A DNA stretch of 64,000 nt from Sphingomonadales bacterium. GTDB lineage: Bacteria > Pseudomonadota > Alphaproteobacteria > Sphingomonadales > Sphingomonadaceae. Position 1 is the first letter of the stretch. Each line of letters opens with the position of its first letter. Location: positions 228,207-292,206 of the forward strand of contig JADKCA010000006.1 in assembly GCA_016714795.1 (NCBI GenBank). Reading direction: 5' to 3'. Position numbers and translations under genes: made by a program. This document shows positions 8,616 through 16,055 of the stretch, piece after piece. The notes under the pieces were generated by a model. That model was not told the origin of the DNA, did not search any database, and saw only the letters and a program-made list of their open reading frames with translations.

Positions 8616-8774
8616 TAGGCCAGCCTCTGCCACAGCTTCGCTCCATCGCGCCCAAAGCTTGCCAATGATTTCCCGTCGATGGATTCCAGAGCTCTGCTCA
8701 AATAGCGCAATGCCTGGAGCTTTTCCGGTTTCGCGGGCTATGCGCCGGATTTCGGAAACAATTCGTTCGCGCAC
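8616..8774 (-). pseudogene. GIY-YIG nuclease-family gene, 5' part, cut by IS
   Basis: This part codes for the first 53 residues of the gene continued at 7230-7784. The start is GTG at 8774 with GGAGG/TGAGGG just upstream, only 3 nt after the nadA stop, so it belongs to the same transcript. The sequence IRRIARETGKAPGIALFEQ...WARWSEAVAEAGL resembles the short helical repeats found with homing-endonuclease-type proteins. The frame would otherwise run into IS sequence and end at 8505. Confidence 0.8.
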
Positions 8775-8777
8775 CCC

Positions 8778-9764
8778 TCACCGTCCTCCCAAATCCCCCT
8801 GCCCCACGGTCCCCGCCGCCATCTCCAGCATCCGGTCGAGCGACTTCTTCGCCTGAACCCTCAAGCCTTCCTCAATCTCCACGCGCGGCTCCAGATCGCG
8901 CAGGCACACATAGAGTTTTTCCATCGTGTTGAGCGCCATATAGGGGCAGATGTTGCAGTTGCAGTTGCCGTCTGCGCCCGGCGCGCCGATGAAGGTTTTG
9001 TCCGGCATCGCCTTTTCCATCTGGTGGATGATGTGCGGCTCGGTCGCCACGATCAGCGTGTCGCCGGGCATGTCCTTGGCATATTGCAGAATGCCGCTGG
9101 TGGAGCCGACATAGTCCGCATGGTCCACGATATGCGCAGGGCATTCGGGGTGCGCGGCAACCGGGGCACCGGGGTGCTGGGCCTTGAGCTTGACGAGTTC
9201 GGTTTCCGAAAAGGCTTCATGCACGATGCACACGCCCGGCCACAGCAGCATCTCGCGCCCCAGCTTGCGGCTGAGATAGCCGCCCAGATGCCGGTCGGGG
9301 CCGAAGATGATCGGCTGCGATTCCGGGATCTGCGCCAGGATTTTTTCCGCGCTGGAACTGGTGACGATGATGTCGCTGAGCGCCTTCACCTCGGTGGAGC
9401 AGTTGATGTAGGTCAGCGCGATATGATCGGGGTGCGCCTCGCGGAAGGCCTTGAACTTGTCTGGCGGGCAGGAATCTTCAAGGCTGCACCCGGCATCGAG
9501 ATCGGGCAGCACGACGATCTTTTCAGGCGCGAGGATCTTCGCGGTTTCGGCCATGAAGCGCACGCCGCAAAACGCGATCACATCCGCATCAGACGCCTGC
9601 GCCTTTTTGGAAAGCTCCAGCGAATCGCCAACAAAATCTGCAATGTCCTGCAATTCCGGGCGCTGGTAATAATGTGCGAGGATGATCGCGTTGCGTGCCT
9701 TCTTCAGGCGGAGGATTTCCTCGCGCAGATAAAGGCCGGACAGGTTTACCACGGGTGCATTCAT
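8778..9764 (-). CDS. nadA: Quinolinate synthase A
   Basis: NadA condenses iminoaspartate with dihydroxyacetone phosphate to quinolinate in de novo NAD synthesis, using a [4Fe-4S] cluster. Length 328 fits. Cluster cysteines lie in three conserved places: GCSLEDSC (C93/C99), WPGVC (C179) and CNCNICPYM (C268-C273). Family strings AHYYQRPELQDIADFVGDSL and YINCSTEVKA are present. It starts in a 4-nt overlap with the DUF4230-like gene upstream and is followed after 3 nt by the interrupted GIY-YIG gene. No nadB or nadC partner is visible in the window. Confidence 0.96.
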   Translation of the reverse strand: MNAPVVNLSGLYLREEILRLKKARNAIILAHYYQRPELQDIADFVGDSLELSKKAQASDADVIAFCGVRFMAETAKILAPEKIVVLPDLDAGCSLEDSCPPDKFKAFREAHPDHIALTYINCSTEVKALSDIIVTSSSAEKILAQIPESQPIIFGPDRHLGGYLSRKLGREMLLWPGVCIVHEAFSETELVKLKAQHPGAPVAAHPECPAHIVDHADYVGSTSGILQYAKDMPGDTLIVATEPHIIHQMEKAMPDKTFIGAPGADGNCNCNICPYMALNTMEKLYVCLRDLEPRVEIEEGLRVQAKKSLDRMLEMAAGTVGQGDLGGR

Positions 9765-10351
9765 TGCTTCATCTCCACTTTCACCTTGGCCTCTATCCCT
9801 GCAGCGGCCAGCGGCATAGCAAAACTCGCTGAAACGGCGCGGATGGTGGCATCTTGCGCCAGCCGCAGCGTGGGCATGGCCTTCGCCTGTTTCAGCACGT
9901 CAATCTCTGCCTTGTTGCGGTTTTCGGCATCCAGCACGCGCTCGGCATCGGTCAGCGCCATCAGAACTGCGCCACTTTCATATTCCTGCGTCGCGGACAG
10001 ATCGAACTCCGGCCCGCTGATCTCGACCGGCGGGAGCGAGACAGAGAGCGTCCGCGTCGCCACGTTCCAGTCCAGATCGCTGGGCTTCAGCTTGGCCAAG
10101 TCCACCTCATAGCGCACCATGGCAGGCAGGATCAGCGTCTTTTGCGCAGAGAGGCCGAACTGGTCCTTCCGGCTCGTCACGACTGTCACGAAGCGCGCGG
10201 CGAAAGCGGAGAGGCGGTTTTGTTCGTGCAGCGATTTCAGACTGGAGGCCACGATGGTTTCCACCGGCGGGTCCGCCTTGCGCTGCACCCAGATCAGACT
10301 CAAGCCCGCCACCAGCGCGACCAGCAGCAACACGGAAAGAATACGCTTCAT
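9761..10351 (-). CDS. DUF4230-like membrane-anchored protein
   Basis: With ATG 10351 the protein has 196 residues: a single N-terminal membrane segment (MKRILSVLLLVALVAGLSLIWV) and a periplasmic domain with SRKDQFGLSAQKTLILPAMVRYEVDL and LPPVEISGPEFDL, a pattern I associate with DUF4230. Its function is unknown. In-frame ATGs at 10360, 10372 and 10417 are also possible; none has a strong ribosome site, and 10351 was chosen because it puts the anchor at the N-terminus. It overlaps nadA by 4 nt, so it is probably co-transcribed with it. Confidence 0.65.
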   Translation of the reverse strand: MKRILSVLLLVALVAGLSLIWVQRKADPPVETIVASSLKSLHEQNRLSAFAARFVTVVTSRKDQFGLSAQKTLILPAMVRYEVDLAKLKPSDLDWNVATRTLSVSLPPVEISGPEFDLSATQEYESGAVLMALTDAERVLDAENRNKAEIDVLKQAKAMPTLRLAQDATIRAVSASFAMPLAAAGIEAKVKVEMKQ

Positions 10352-10489
10352 GCCTGTCATGTAAGAGGCCATGTGCCGCACGACAATGGAGGGCATAGTA
10401 AATGCGCGATTCATCACGCTGCTCCACCCCGGTTTTACCCGGCCGGGTGTAAATCAGGCAGGCTGATCAACATCTTTCATGGTGCCCGG

Positions 10490-10969
10490 ATGCGAAAGAC
10501 TGTCCTTCTTATGGCTGTCGGCCTTGCTGCCTTCGCCGCTTCGCAGGCGGGGGCAGAGATGCGTCAAGTCTGTTCGAAGAACGAATCCGATCTGACCGGC
10601 ACCATGTTCACGATCAACGAGAAGGGCGAATTCTGCGAGATGACCGAGCAGGATCAGGCCCGGATCGAAGCTGAGCGCAAGCGCGAGCAGGATCGCGCCG
10701 AAGCCCAGCAACGCCGGATGGCGATGGCAGCATCACGACCGGTGGCCATTCCCGAGACCATGGGCAGTCAGGCCTTTTATCAGGGTTGCATGCAGGCGGC
10801 ACAGCGTGATGGCGTTGACGGATCTGCCATTTGTGCACGCCATGCAGAAAAGGGCGGAAAACTCGCGGTGGAAATGGCCAAGCAGATGGCCATGGACGAT
10901 TGCAGGGCGCAAGGCCGCGATGCTCAGGGATGCAAGGCGCTGATTGATCACGCTCTTGCCGGATTTTGA
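10490..10969 (+). CDS. Small secreted Cys-containing protein, paralogue 1
   Basis: A protein of 159 residues with a signal peptide (MRKTVLLMAVGLAAFAASQAGA). I chose ATG 10490 because it starts the signal; the frame is open far upstream on the antisense of the DUF4230-like gene, which is not coding. The mature part has the string CSKNESDLTGTMFTINEKGEFCE, a charged Gln/Glu/Arg helix (DQARIEAERKREQDRAEAQQRR), and a C-terminal half with three more Cys. The first half matches the neighbour at 10988 closely. I do not recognise a known family. Confidence 0.7.
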   Translation: MRKTVLLMAVGLAAFAASQAGAEMRQVCSKNESDLTGTMFTINEKGEFCEMTEQDQARIEAERKREQDRAEAQQRRMAMAASRPVAIPETMGSQAFYQGCMQAAQRDGVDGSAICARHAEKGGKLAVEMAKQMAMDDCRAQGRDAQGCKALIDHALAGF

Positions 10970-10987
10970 CATGATGGGACCGCTTGA

Positions 10988-11527
10988 ATGAAGACGCCGC
11001 TCACCCTGACTCTTGCCGCACTTGGCCTTGCCTTTGCAGCCCAACCCGCCAGCGCCGCCGCGCAGTGCGCCGAAGACCCCAGCAAGCTGGACAGCGCCTT
11101 TCTGATCATGACCGAAAACGGCCAGTTCTGCGAAGGCGGAAGCGATGATCAGGCGCGGTTCGAAGCCGAGCTGGAGGCAGAACAGGCACGCGCAGACGCC
11201 GAAAGGCTGGCAGAAGAGAAGCGACAGCTGGCGCAATACAAGTCGGAACTGACACGGCATTATCTGCAAAGCGGCATGGCAGCGTCCGATGCGCGCAAGG
11301 CGGCAGATCAGGCCGCCATGGCCGCTGCACAGGCCGCCGGTGTGGCTGAACAGGCCGCGCACGAGGCCAAGGCGCGCGCTGCGGCACCTGCTGGAAGCCC
11401 GGCCGCCATGAACGGCCCCAACGGCTTCGGAAAATGCATGGCGGGGGTCAAATCCGGCACGTCGCCGTGCGGGTTTGCGCCACCTGACATATCAAAGGCG
11501 ATCCGGCCCGGCCTGATGGGAATCTGA
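10988..11527 (+). CDS. Small secreted Cys-containing protein, paralogue 2
   Basis: A protein of 179 residues with signal peptide MKTPLTLTLAALGLAFAAQ and cleavage near ASA. It repeats the plan of the gene at 10490: C-x6-L-x4-F-x-I-x-E-x-G-x-FCE, then DQARFEAELEAEQARADAER. It goes on with an Ala-rich coiled segment and ends with two Cys (FGKCMAGVKSGTSPCGF). The 18-nt gap to its paralogue suggests one transcript. Likely a periplasmic or secreted structural protein; the function is unknown. Confidence 0.7.
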   Translation: MKTPLTLTLAALGLAFAAQPASAAAQCAEDPSKLDSAFLIMTENGQFCEGGSDDQARFEAELEAEQARADAERLAEEKRQLAQYKSELTRHYLQSGMAASDARKAADQAAMAAAQAAGVAEQAAHEAKARAAAPAGSPAAMNGPNGFGKCMAGVKSGTSPCGFAPPDISKAIRPGLMGI

Positions 11528-11547
11528 TCCCGACGGACGCAGCGAGC

Positions 11548-11967
11548 TTAGCCCAAAGATGCAAGCGTTTCCCAAAGCTTGACAGCATGGCGCCCCTCGG
11601 CTGCGGCAAGCGTATCAAACCATTCGGCGATCTCGGCAAAACCGTCTTCACGGGCCTGTCGCGCCAGATCGGGATAGAAGCGCTCGGCTTCGGCCGTTTC
11701 ATCCTTGATGGATCGCGCCAGATTGTCCCGCGAGCGGGACACACTGTCGCTTTGGTCTGCCTTGTCTGAATCCTCAAGCAACGCCAGATGTCCGGAGGCA
11801 TGGCCCGCCTCTACTTCTGCCAGCGACCGAAAGAGCGACGCGACATCGGTCAGTCCTTCGCTGTCGGCCTGTTCGGCAAAATAGAGAAAACGCCGATTCG
11901 CCTTGCTTTCATGGGTGAAGGCCTGACGCAAATTCGTTTCTGTCTGCGTACCTGCCAATTGCGCCAT
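11548..11967 (-). CDS. Rubrerythrin-family diiron protein without rubredoxin domain
   Basis: A protein of 139 residues forming a four-helix ferritin-like bundle. Iron ligand motifs are seen: E in THESKANRRFL, E-x-x-H in EVEAGHASGH, E in KDETAEAERFYPDL, and E-x-x-H in AAEGRHAVKL. Rubrerythrins reduce peroxide using a diiron site. Here the usual C-terminal rubredoxin domain with its four Cys is absent, so an external electron donor would be needed. It is a single gene, convergent with the paralogue pair. Confidence 0.88.
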   Translation of the reverse strand: MAQLAGTQTETNLRQAFTHESKANRRFLYFAEQADSEGLTDVASLFRSLAEVEAGHASGHLALLEDSDKADQSDSVSRSRDNLARSIKDETAEAERFYPDLARQAREDGFAEIAEWFDTLAAAEGRHAVKLWETLASLG

Positions 11968-12059
11968 CCTGCCGCTCCATCATCGAGTCCGTCCATCCAG
12001 ACGTCAGGATCATGTCAGGATGGGCGACGCAACGCCATGATCTTCATCAAGAAATGCGT

Positions 12060-12782
12060 TCAGGCGGCGTGGTCTTCATCGCGGGCATAGCCCAACTCAT
12101 CAAGCTTGGCCGCTACGGCTTGCCGGGCAGATTCCAGCACTGTGTCCAGCGGTTTGCTGCTGTCCAGTTCGATCAGCTGCGCCCCGCCAAACGTCAGCTT
12201 GGGGGTCACTGCAATTTTTTGCGCCAGAAGATCATCGGCATGATCGGGCTTGCGCGCGCGCGCCGTATCCAGATCGACATTGAGGCGGATCACCAGATCG
12301 GGCTTGAAGCCGGCCATCCAGCGATAGAGCGCGGCCTCCCGCTCTGCCAGGAACCGCACGAGACGACTGCGGCTGGGGGCGGCGGAGAGGCCGGGGCCGT
12401 CATAAAAGCCGGGGACTTCAACCTGCGGATAACGGTCTGCCACCACGATGACGCTGTTTTCACGCAGCGCCAGCATTCGCTTGAACCGGAATTCGCGCAA
12501 CAGCGAAAAGCCGTACAGCACCAGCGCAGTGGGCAGGCCGGCAATCTTGCCGGATTTGGAGCGCGCCTGCGTCGCCCGCTTCTGCAGAGCACGTTCAACG
12601 GGCGGGCCGATGAGCGGCAAGCCCTTGATCCAGTTGCCGATTGCCCCCGATTTCAGCCCCAGATAGCTGCCCGAAGTGCGGCCATAATGCTGGCCCACCC
12701 ATGCGATCAGGTCAGACGAGACGGTGGACTTGCCCGAACCGTCACACCCGATCACCGCGATGAGGGGAGCCATGCGCGCCAT
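12060..12782 (-). CDS. Thymidylate-kinase-like P-loop kinase
   Basis: A protein of 240 residues with Walker A GCDGSGKST near the N-terminus, a DRYP motif as in thymidylate kinases (VVADRYPQVEVPGF), and a lid region with the LDTARARKP stretch. ATG 12782 was chosen because AAGGAA lies upstream and a conserved strand follows at once. True dTMP kinases are shorter and their lid differs, so it may phosphorylate another substrate. The start lies 2 nt after the natural stop of the upstream methyltransferase gene, so the two form one unit. Confidence 0.75.
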   Translation of the reverse strand: MARMAPLIAVIGCDGSGKSTVSSDLIAWVGQHYGRTSGSYLGLKSGAIGNWIKGLPLIGPPVERALQKRATQARSKSGKIAGLPTALVLYGFSLLREFRFKRMLALRENSVIVVADRYPQVEVPGFYDGPGLSAAPSRSRLVRFLAEREAALYRWMAGFKPDLVIRLNVDLDTARARKPDHADDLLAQKIAVTPKLTFGGAQLIELDSSKPLDTVLESARQAVAAKLDELGYARDEDHAA

Positions 12783-12784
12783 GG

Positions 12785-13529
12785 TCAGCTGAGTTCCTTG
12801 AAGAAGCCGATCATCTTGAGGCCGCCAATGATGAAGCGGATCACCACCAGTGCACCATAAGCCATCACCCAAGGCCCGGTGAGCTGCGTCAGATCAAAAC
12901 CCGTGCGCGCAAACCAGGGTGAGGAACACCGTGGTCGCCAGCAGAAACAGCTTATTCTGCTCGCGCCAGATCATGCGCTTCCACCAGAAGGGATATTTGG
13001 GCGAAACCCAGCCAGTCAGGCGCGGCAACAGCGCGGGCACGGACTGCGCCCATGCCGCGTGCGCATCACCAAAGGTCTGCTTGAGGAACTCTTCCTCATA
13101 GACCGAAATGCGTTCATAAATCAGCACCGCGAGCAGAAAGACGATCGCGCCGAACACCCAGCTGCCCGACAGCATGGCGAGGCCGGTGAAGTTGAGGATA
13201 CGGCCCACATAAAGCGGGTTGCGCACAAGCGAGTAAGGCCCGGTGGTGTTAAGCTCCTTGGCCTCTGCCGCCACCTTGGCGCGGCCCGATGTGCCCAGCG
13301 CTGCCCAGCCGCTTGTGAAGACACGGACAATCGCGCCTGCGCTGGCCACTGCGAACGAGGCCCAGAACCACGCACAGTCTTTCGCCGCGTCCGCAAACGG
13401 GCCGATGTCGCGCTGGCACAGCGCAATCAGCGTGGAAATGGCGATCACAATGTAGATATAGGTGCCGCGAATGAAGAACAGCTTCTTACCCGAGGCGGCC
13501 ATTTCCTGTTGATACATCTGGTCATTCAT
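12785..13529 (-). pseudogene. Isoprenylcysteine-methyltransferase-like membrane protein, frameshifted
   Basis: A multi-span membrane protein with the ICMT/PEMT signature: SLVRNPLYVGRI, then YEEEFLKQTFGDAHAAWAQSVPALLPR. The frame from ATG 13529 stops at 12894. The sequence beyond reads well in another frame (FARTGFDLTQLTG, then VMAYGALVVIRFIIGG) to a TGA at 12785, just 2 nt before the kinase start. The 745-bp span is 3x248+1, so one extra base near 12915 breaks the gene. The C-terminal membrane segments would be lost. It is either a true lesion or a base-calling error. Substrate unknown. Confidence 0.65.
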
Positions 13530-13581
13530 CCCTAAGCGCGTTCACTCAGTGACTGCTAGATGACAAATTTGGGGCCAAATC

Positions 13582-14364
13582 ATGACGACGAGCGAAAAAG
13601 CATGGACCGCCGTGATTCTGGCAGGGCAAAGACCCGGCACAGATGCGCTGGCAGCGGCCTTTGGCGAGACATGGAAGGCGCTGGTGCCGTTTTGCGGAGA
13701 GCCGATGGTGACGCATGTCGTGCGCACGCTGAATGCGAGCGGACGCTTTTCCCGCATCATCGTGCTGGCGCAGGAGCCTGAGGTTCTGCGCAAAGCGGTA
13801 GACGCGGGTGGCGGAGCCGAATTGGCGGAAAGCGGTGCAGGCATTTCCACGTCGATCCTGAAACAGATTGACGCGACAGGGGACGCGATCTGGCCCCTGC
13901 TCGTGACCACGGCGGACCATCCATTGCTGACGGTGGCGATGATCGACACCTTCCTGCGCAGCGCGGGCAGCGCGGGCCTTGCTGTGGGCATGGTCGAACG
14001 CGCGGTGATGCAGGCCGCCCATCCGGAGAATAGGCGCACATGGCTGAAGTTCCGGGACGGGCACTGGTCCGGCGCGAACCTGTTCGCCTTGGGCGACCCC
14101 GCCGCCAAGGCCGCGCTCACGCTCTGGTCTGCCGCTGAGCAGGACCGAAAAACGGCGTGGAAGCTGTTCCTCCATTTCGGCCCATGGCTGGCGTTGCGCG
14201 CGCTGACGCGCACCATCGGCCTGGCTGAAGGGCTGGCGCGCGTCGGCCAGCGCATGGGCTTTTCAGCGCGGCTGGTGCCGATGCCGCAGGCCGAAGCCGC
14301 GATCGATGTGGACAAGGTCAGCGACCATGAACAGGCCAGCACGATCTTTGCGGGGCGGGGGTGA
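13582..14364 (+). CDS. MobA-like nucleotidyltransferase (NTP_transf_3 type)
   Basis: A protein of 260 residues with a GT-A/nucleotidyltransferase N-terminus: AVILAGQRPGTDALA, KALVPFCGEPMVTHVV, and the metal-binding TTADHPLLT. Such enzymes transfer NMP from an NTP to a phosphorylated or alcohol acceptor. The C-terminal 90 residues, with several hydrophobic Trp/Leu runs (FLHFGPWLALRAL), are not those of MobA. It is divergent from the methyltransferase/kinase unit with 52 bp between, suggesting a shared pathway, perhaps for a polar-lipid or sugar-alcohol precursor. That is inference. Confidence 0.75.
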   Translation: MTTSEKAWTAVILAGQRPGTDALAAAFGETWKALVPFCGEPMVTHVVRTLNASGRFSRIIVLAQEPEVLRKAVDAGGGAELAESGAGISTSILKQIDATGDAIWPLLVTTADHPLLTVAMIDTFLRSAGSAGLAVGMVERAVMQAAHPENRRTWLKFRDGHWSGANLFALGDPAAKAALTLWSAAEQDRKTAWKLFLHFGPWLALRALTRTIGLAEGLARVGQRMGFSARLVPMPQAEAAIDVDKVSDHEQASTIFAGRG

Positions 14365-14383
14365 TAATTGGACGGCGGTGTCC

Positions 14384-15046
14384 TTACGAAATCCCGCCTG
14401 ACATCTCGCGATTGTGATGGATGAACAAGCCCGCCGCTTCTGCCCCGCACAACGCAGCCAGAGCGCCCGCGACGTCCACTGCTGCAATTGAGCGATATTT
14501 GTCCAGCGCGCGCGGCGTCAGCAGGTCGGTCAGCGGGCTGAGCGCGATGGCGATGCGTTCTCCCGGGCGGCGCTCCTGCCGGTCTCCACGCAGCAGGCCG
14601 GGGCGCAGGATGTCGACCCGGTCATAACCGAGGCCGCACACCGCCGCTTCAACCTTGCCCTTGGTGGAGAGGTAGAAATTCCGGCTGTCCGCGGCCGCTC
14701 CAACCGAAGACACCATCAGAAACTGGCACGCTCCAGCTTCGCGGGACGCACGGGCAAGGTTCAGCACAAGATCATGATCAATGGCGAAGAAGCCCGCCTG
14801 TGAACCCGCATTGCGGATTGTGGTGCCCAGCACGGAGATGGCGATGGCAGGGTTGAGCCGCGCGATCTCGTGCGCCCAGTCCTTGGGGTCCGCCACGATC
14901 TGGCGGACGCCTTCGGGCAAGCCCGGCATTGTGCGCCGCCCGATACAGACAAGACGCGCGGGTGCCAGCCTTTTCGCCAGCAACCCGCCCACCAGTCCGG
15001 ACGCTCCGGCGAGGAGGATGTCTCCATGGCTCGCCGGGCCGGTCAT
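14384..15046 (-). CDS. NAD(P)-binding atypical SDR (HTATIP2-like)
   Basis: A protein of 220 residues with a Rossmann glycine motif (LLAGASGLVGGLLAKRL), then VSSVGAAADSRNFYLSTKGKVE with the Y-x-x-x-K of extended/atypical SDRs, and ILRPGLLRGDR as in the TIP30/HTATIP2 group. The substrate is unknown. ATG 15046 was chosen because it sits 1 nt after the crotonase stop (TAAGATG); the frame is open into that gene. The two are clearly one operon. Confidence 0.82.
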   Translation of the reverse strand: MTGPASHGDILLAGASGLVGGLLAKRLAPARLVCIGRRTMPGLPEGVRQIVADPKDWAHEIARLNPAIAISVLGTTIRNAGSQAGFFAIDHDLVLNLARASREAGACQFLMVSSVGAAADSRNFYLSTKGKVEAAVCGLGYDRVDILRPGLLRGDRQERRPGERIAIALSPLTDLLTPRALDKYRSIAAVDVAGALAALCGAEAAGLFIHHNREMSGGIS

Positions 15047-15047
15047 C

Positions 15048-15806
15048 TTACTTGCCCTTCCAGTTGGGCTTGCGCTTTTCAGCAAACGCCGTGGCACCTT
15101 CACGCGCGTCTTCGCTCATGAACAGATTGCCGAGCGTTTCCTGCTGCTTCTTCCACATGTCCGCATCAGACCATTCGCGCGATTCGACGATGATCTGCTT
15201 CGAACGCGCCACAGCCAGCGGGCCATTGGCGGTGATCGCGGCGGCTAGTTCCAGTGCAGCATCAAGCGCCACGCCATCGGTCAGCCGGTTGACCAGACCG
15301 AGTTCATAAGCGCGCTGCGCGGAGACGAAATCACCCGTCAGCGCCAGTTCCATGGCGAGGCGCGGCGCGATAAGGCGCGGCAGGCGGACGAGACCACCGG
15401 CAGCGGCCGCCAGACCGCGCTTGGCTTCGGGAATACCGAACTTCGCATCCTTGTTGGCCACACACAGGTCACACGCCAGCATCACTTCAAAGCCACCCGC
15501 CAGCGCATAGCCATCCACCGCCGCGATCAGCGGCTTTTTTGGCGGGGCTTCGGTCAGGCCCGCAAAGCCGCGGCCCGGAACCGAAGGAGACTCGCCGCGC
15601 AGAAAGCCCTTCAGGTCCATGCCCGAACAGAAGGTGTTGCCCGCGCCAGTGATGATGCCAACGCGCAGTTCATCTTCACTGTCGAGCCGGTCGAGTGCCG
15701 CTGCCACGCCTTCGGCAAGCGCCTTGTTCGCGGCATTCTTGGCTTCCGGACGGTTCATGGTGATGATCAGCACGCCATCGCGCACTTCGGTGAGGACTTC
15801 AGACAT
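15048..15806 (-). CDS. Enoyl-CoA hydratase/isomerase (crotonase) family
   Basis: A protein of 252 residues. The crotonase oxyanion-hole strings are seen: CSGMDLKGFL and AAVDGYALAGGFEVMLACDLCVA; the catalytic region FGIPEAKRGLAAAAGGLVRLPR has a Glu in the usual place. It acts on acyl-CoA esters in fatty-acid or aromatic-acid breakdown; the exact substrate cannot be told. ATG 15806 has AGGAG ahead. A typical C-terminus (EDAREGATAFAEKRKPNW) shows it is complete. First gene of a two-gene operon with the SDR. Confidence 0.93.
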   Translation of the reverse strand: MSEVLTEVRDGVLIITMNRPEAKNAANKALAEGVAAALDRLDSEDELRVGIITGAGNTFCSGMDLKGFLRGESPSVPGRGFAGLTEAPPKKPLIAAVDGYALAGGFEVMLACDLCVANKDAKFGIPEAKRGLAAAAGGLVRLPRLIAPRLAMELALTGDFVSAQRAYELGLVNRLTDGVALDAALELAAAITANGPLAVARSKQIIVESREWSDADMWKKQQETLGNLFMSEDAREGATAFAEKRKPNWKGK

Positions 15807-16055
15807 TCCTTCTCTCCTGTTCAAATGGATTCGATACCCTATCGGCTTTGCGGCGGCTTGACGCGAACGTCAAGCGGGCGGGAAGCATGACGGGTGATCG
15901 GGAATTCGCAGCGCGCAACGCCCAGCCTCCATCCATCCGTTCGAAAATGCGAGGCGTGTTGAATTTCAGCTAAAAACGGCCCGCAAAATCAATCGCTTGC
16001 TTTCAACAACGGTGCGTCATAGCTTCCCTTCATAATACCAGAGGAGCAGTATGCG

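Noticed and set aside
9854..10489. Long upstream extension of the first small secreted protein
   Set aside because: It runs antisense through the DUF4230-like gene and would bury the signal peptide.
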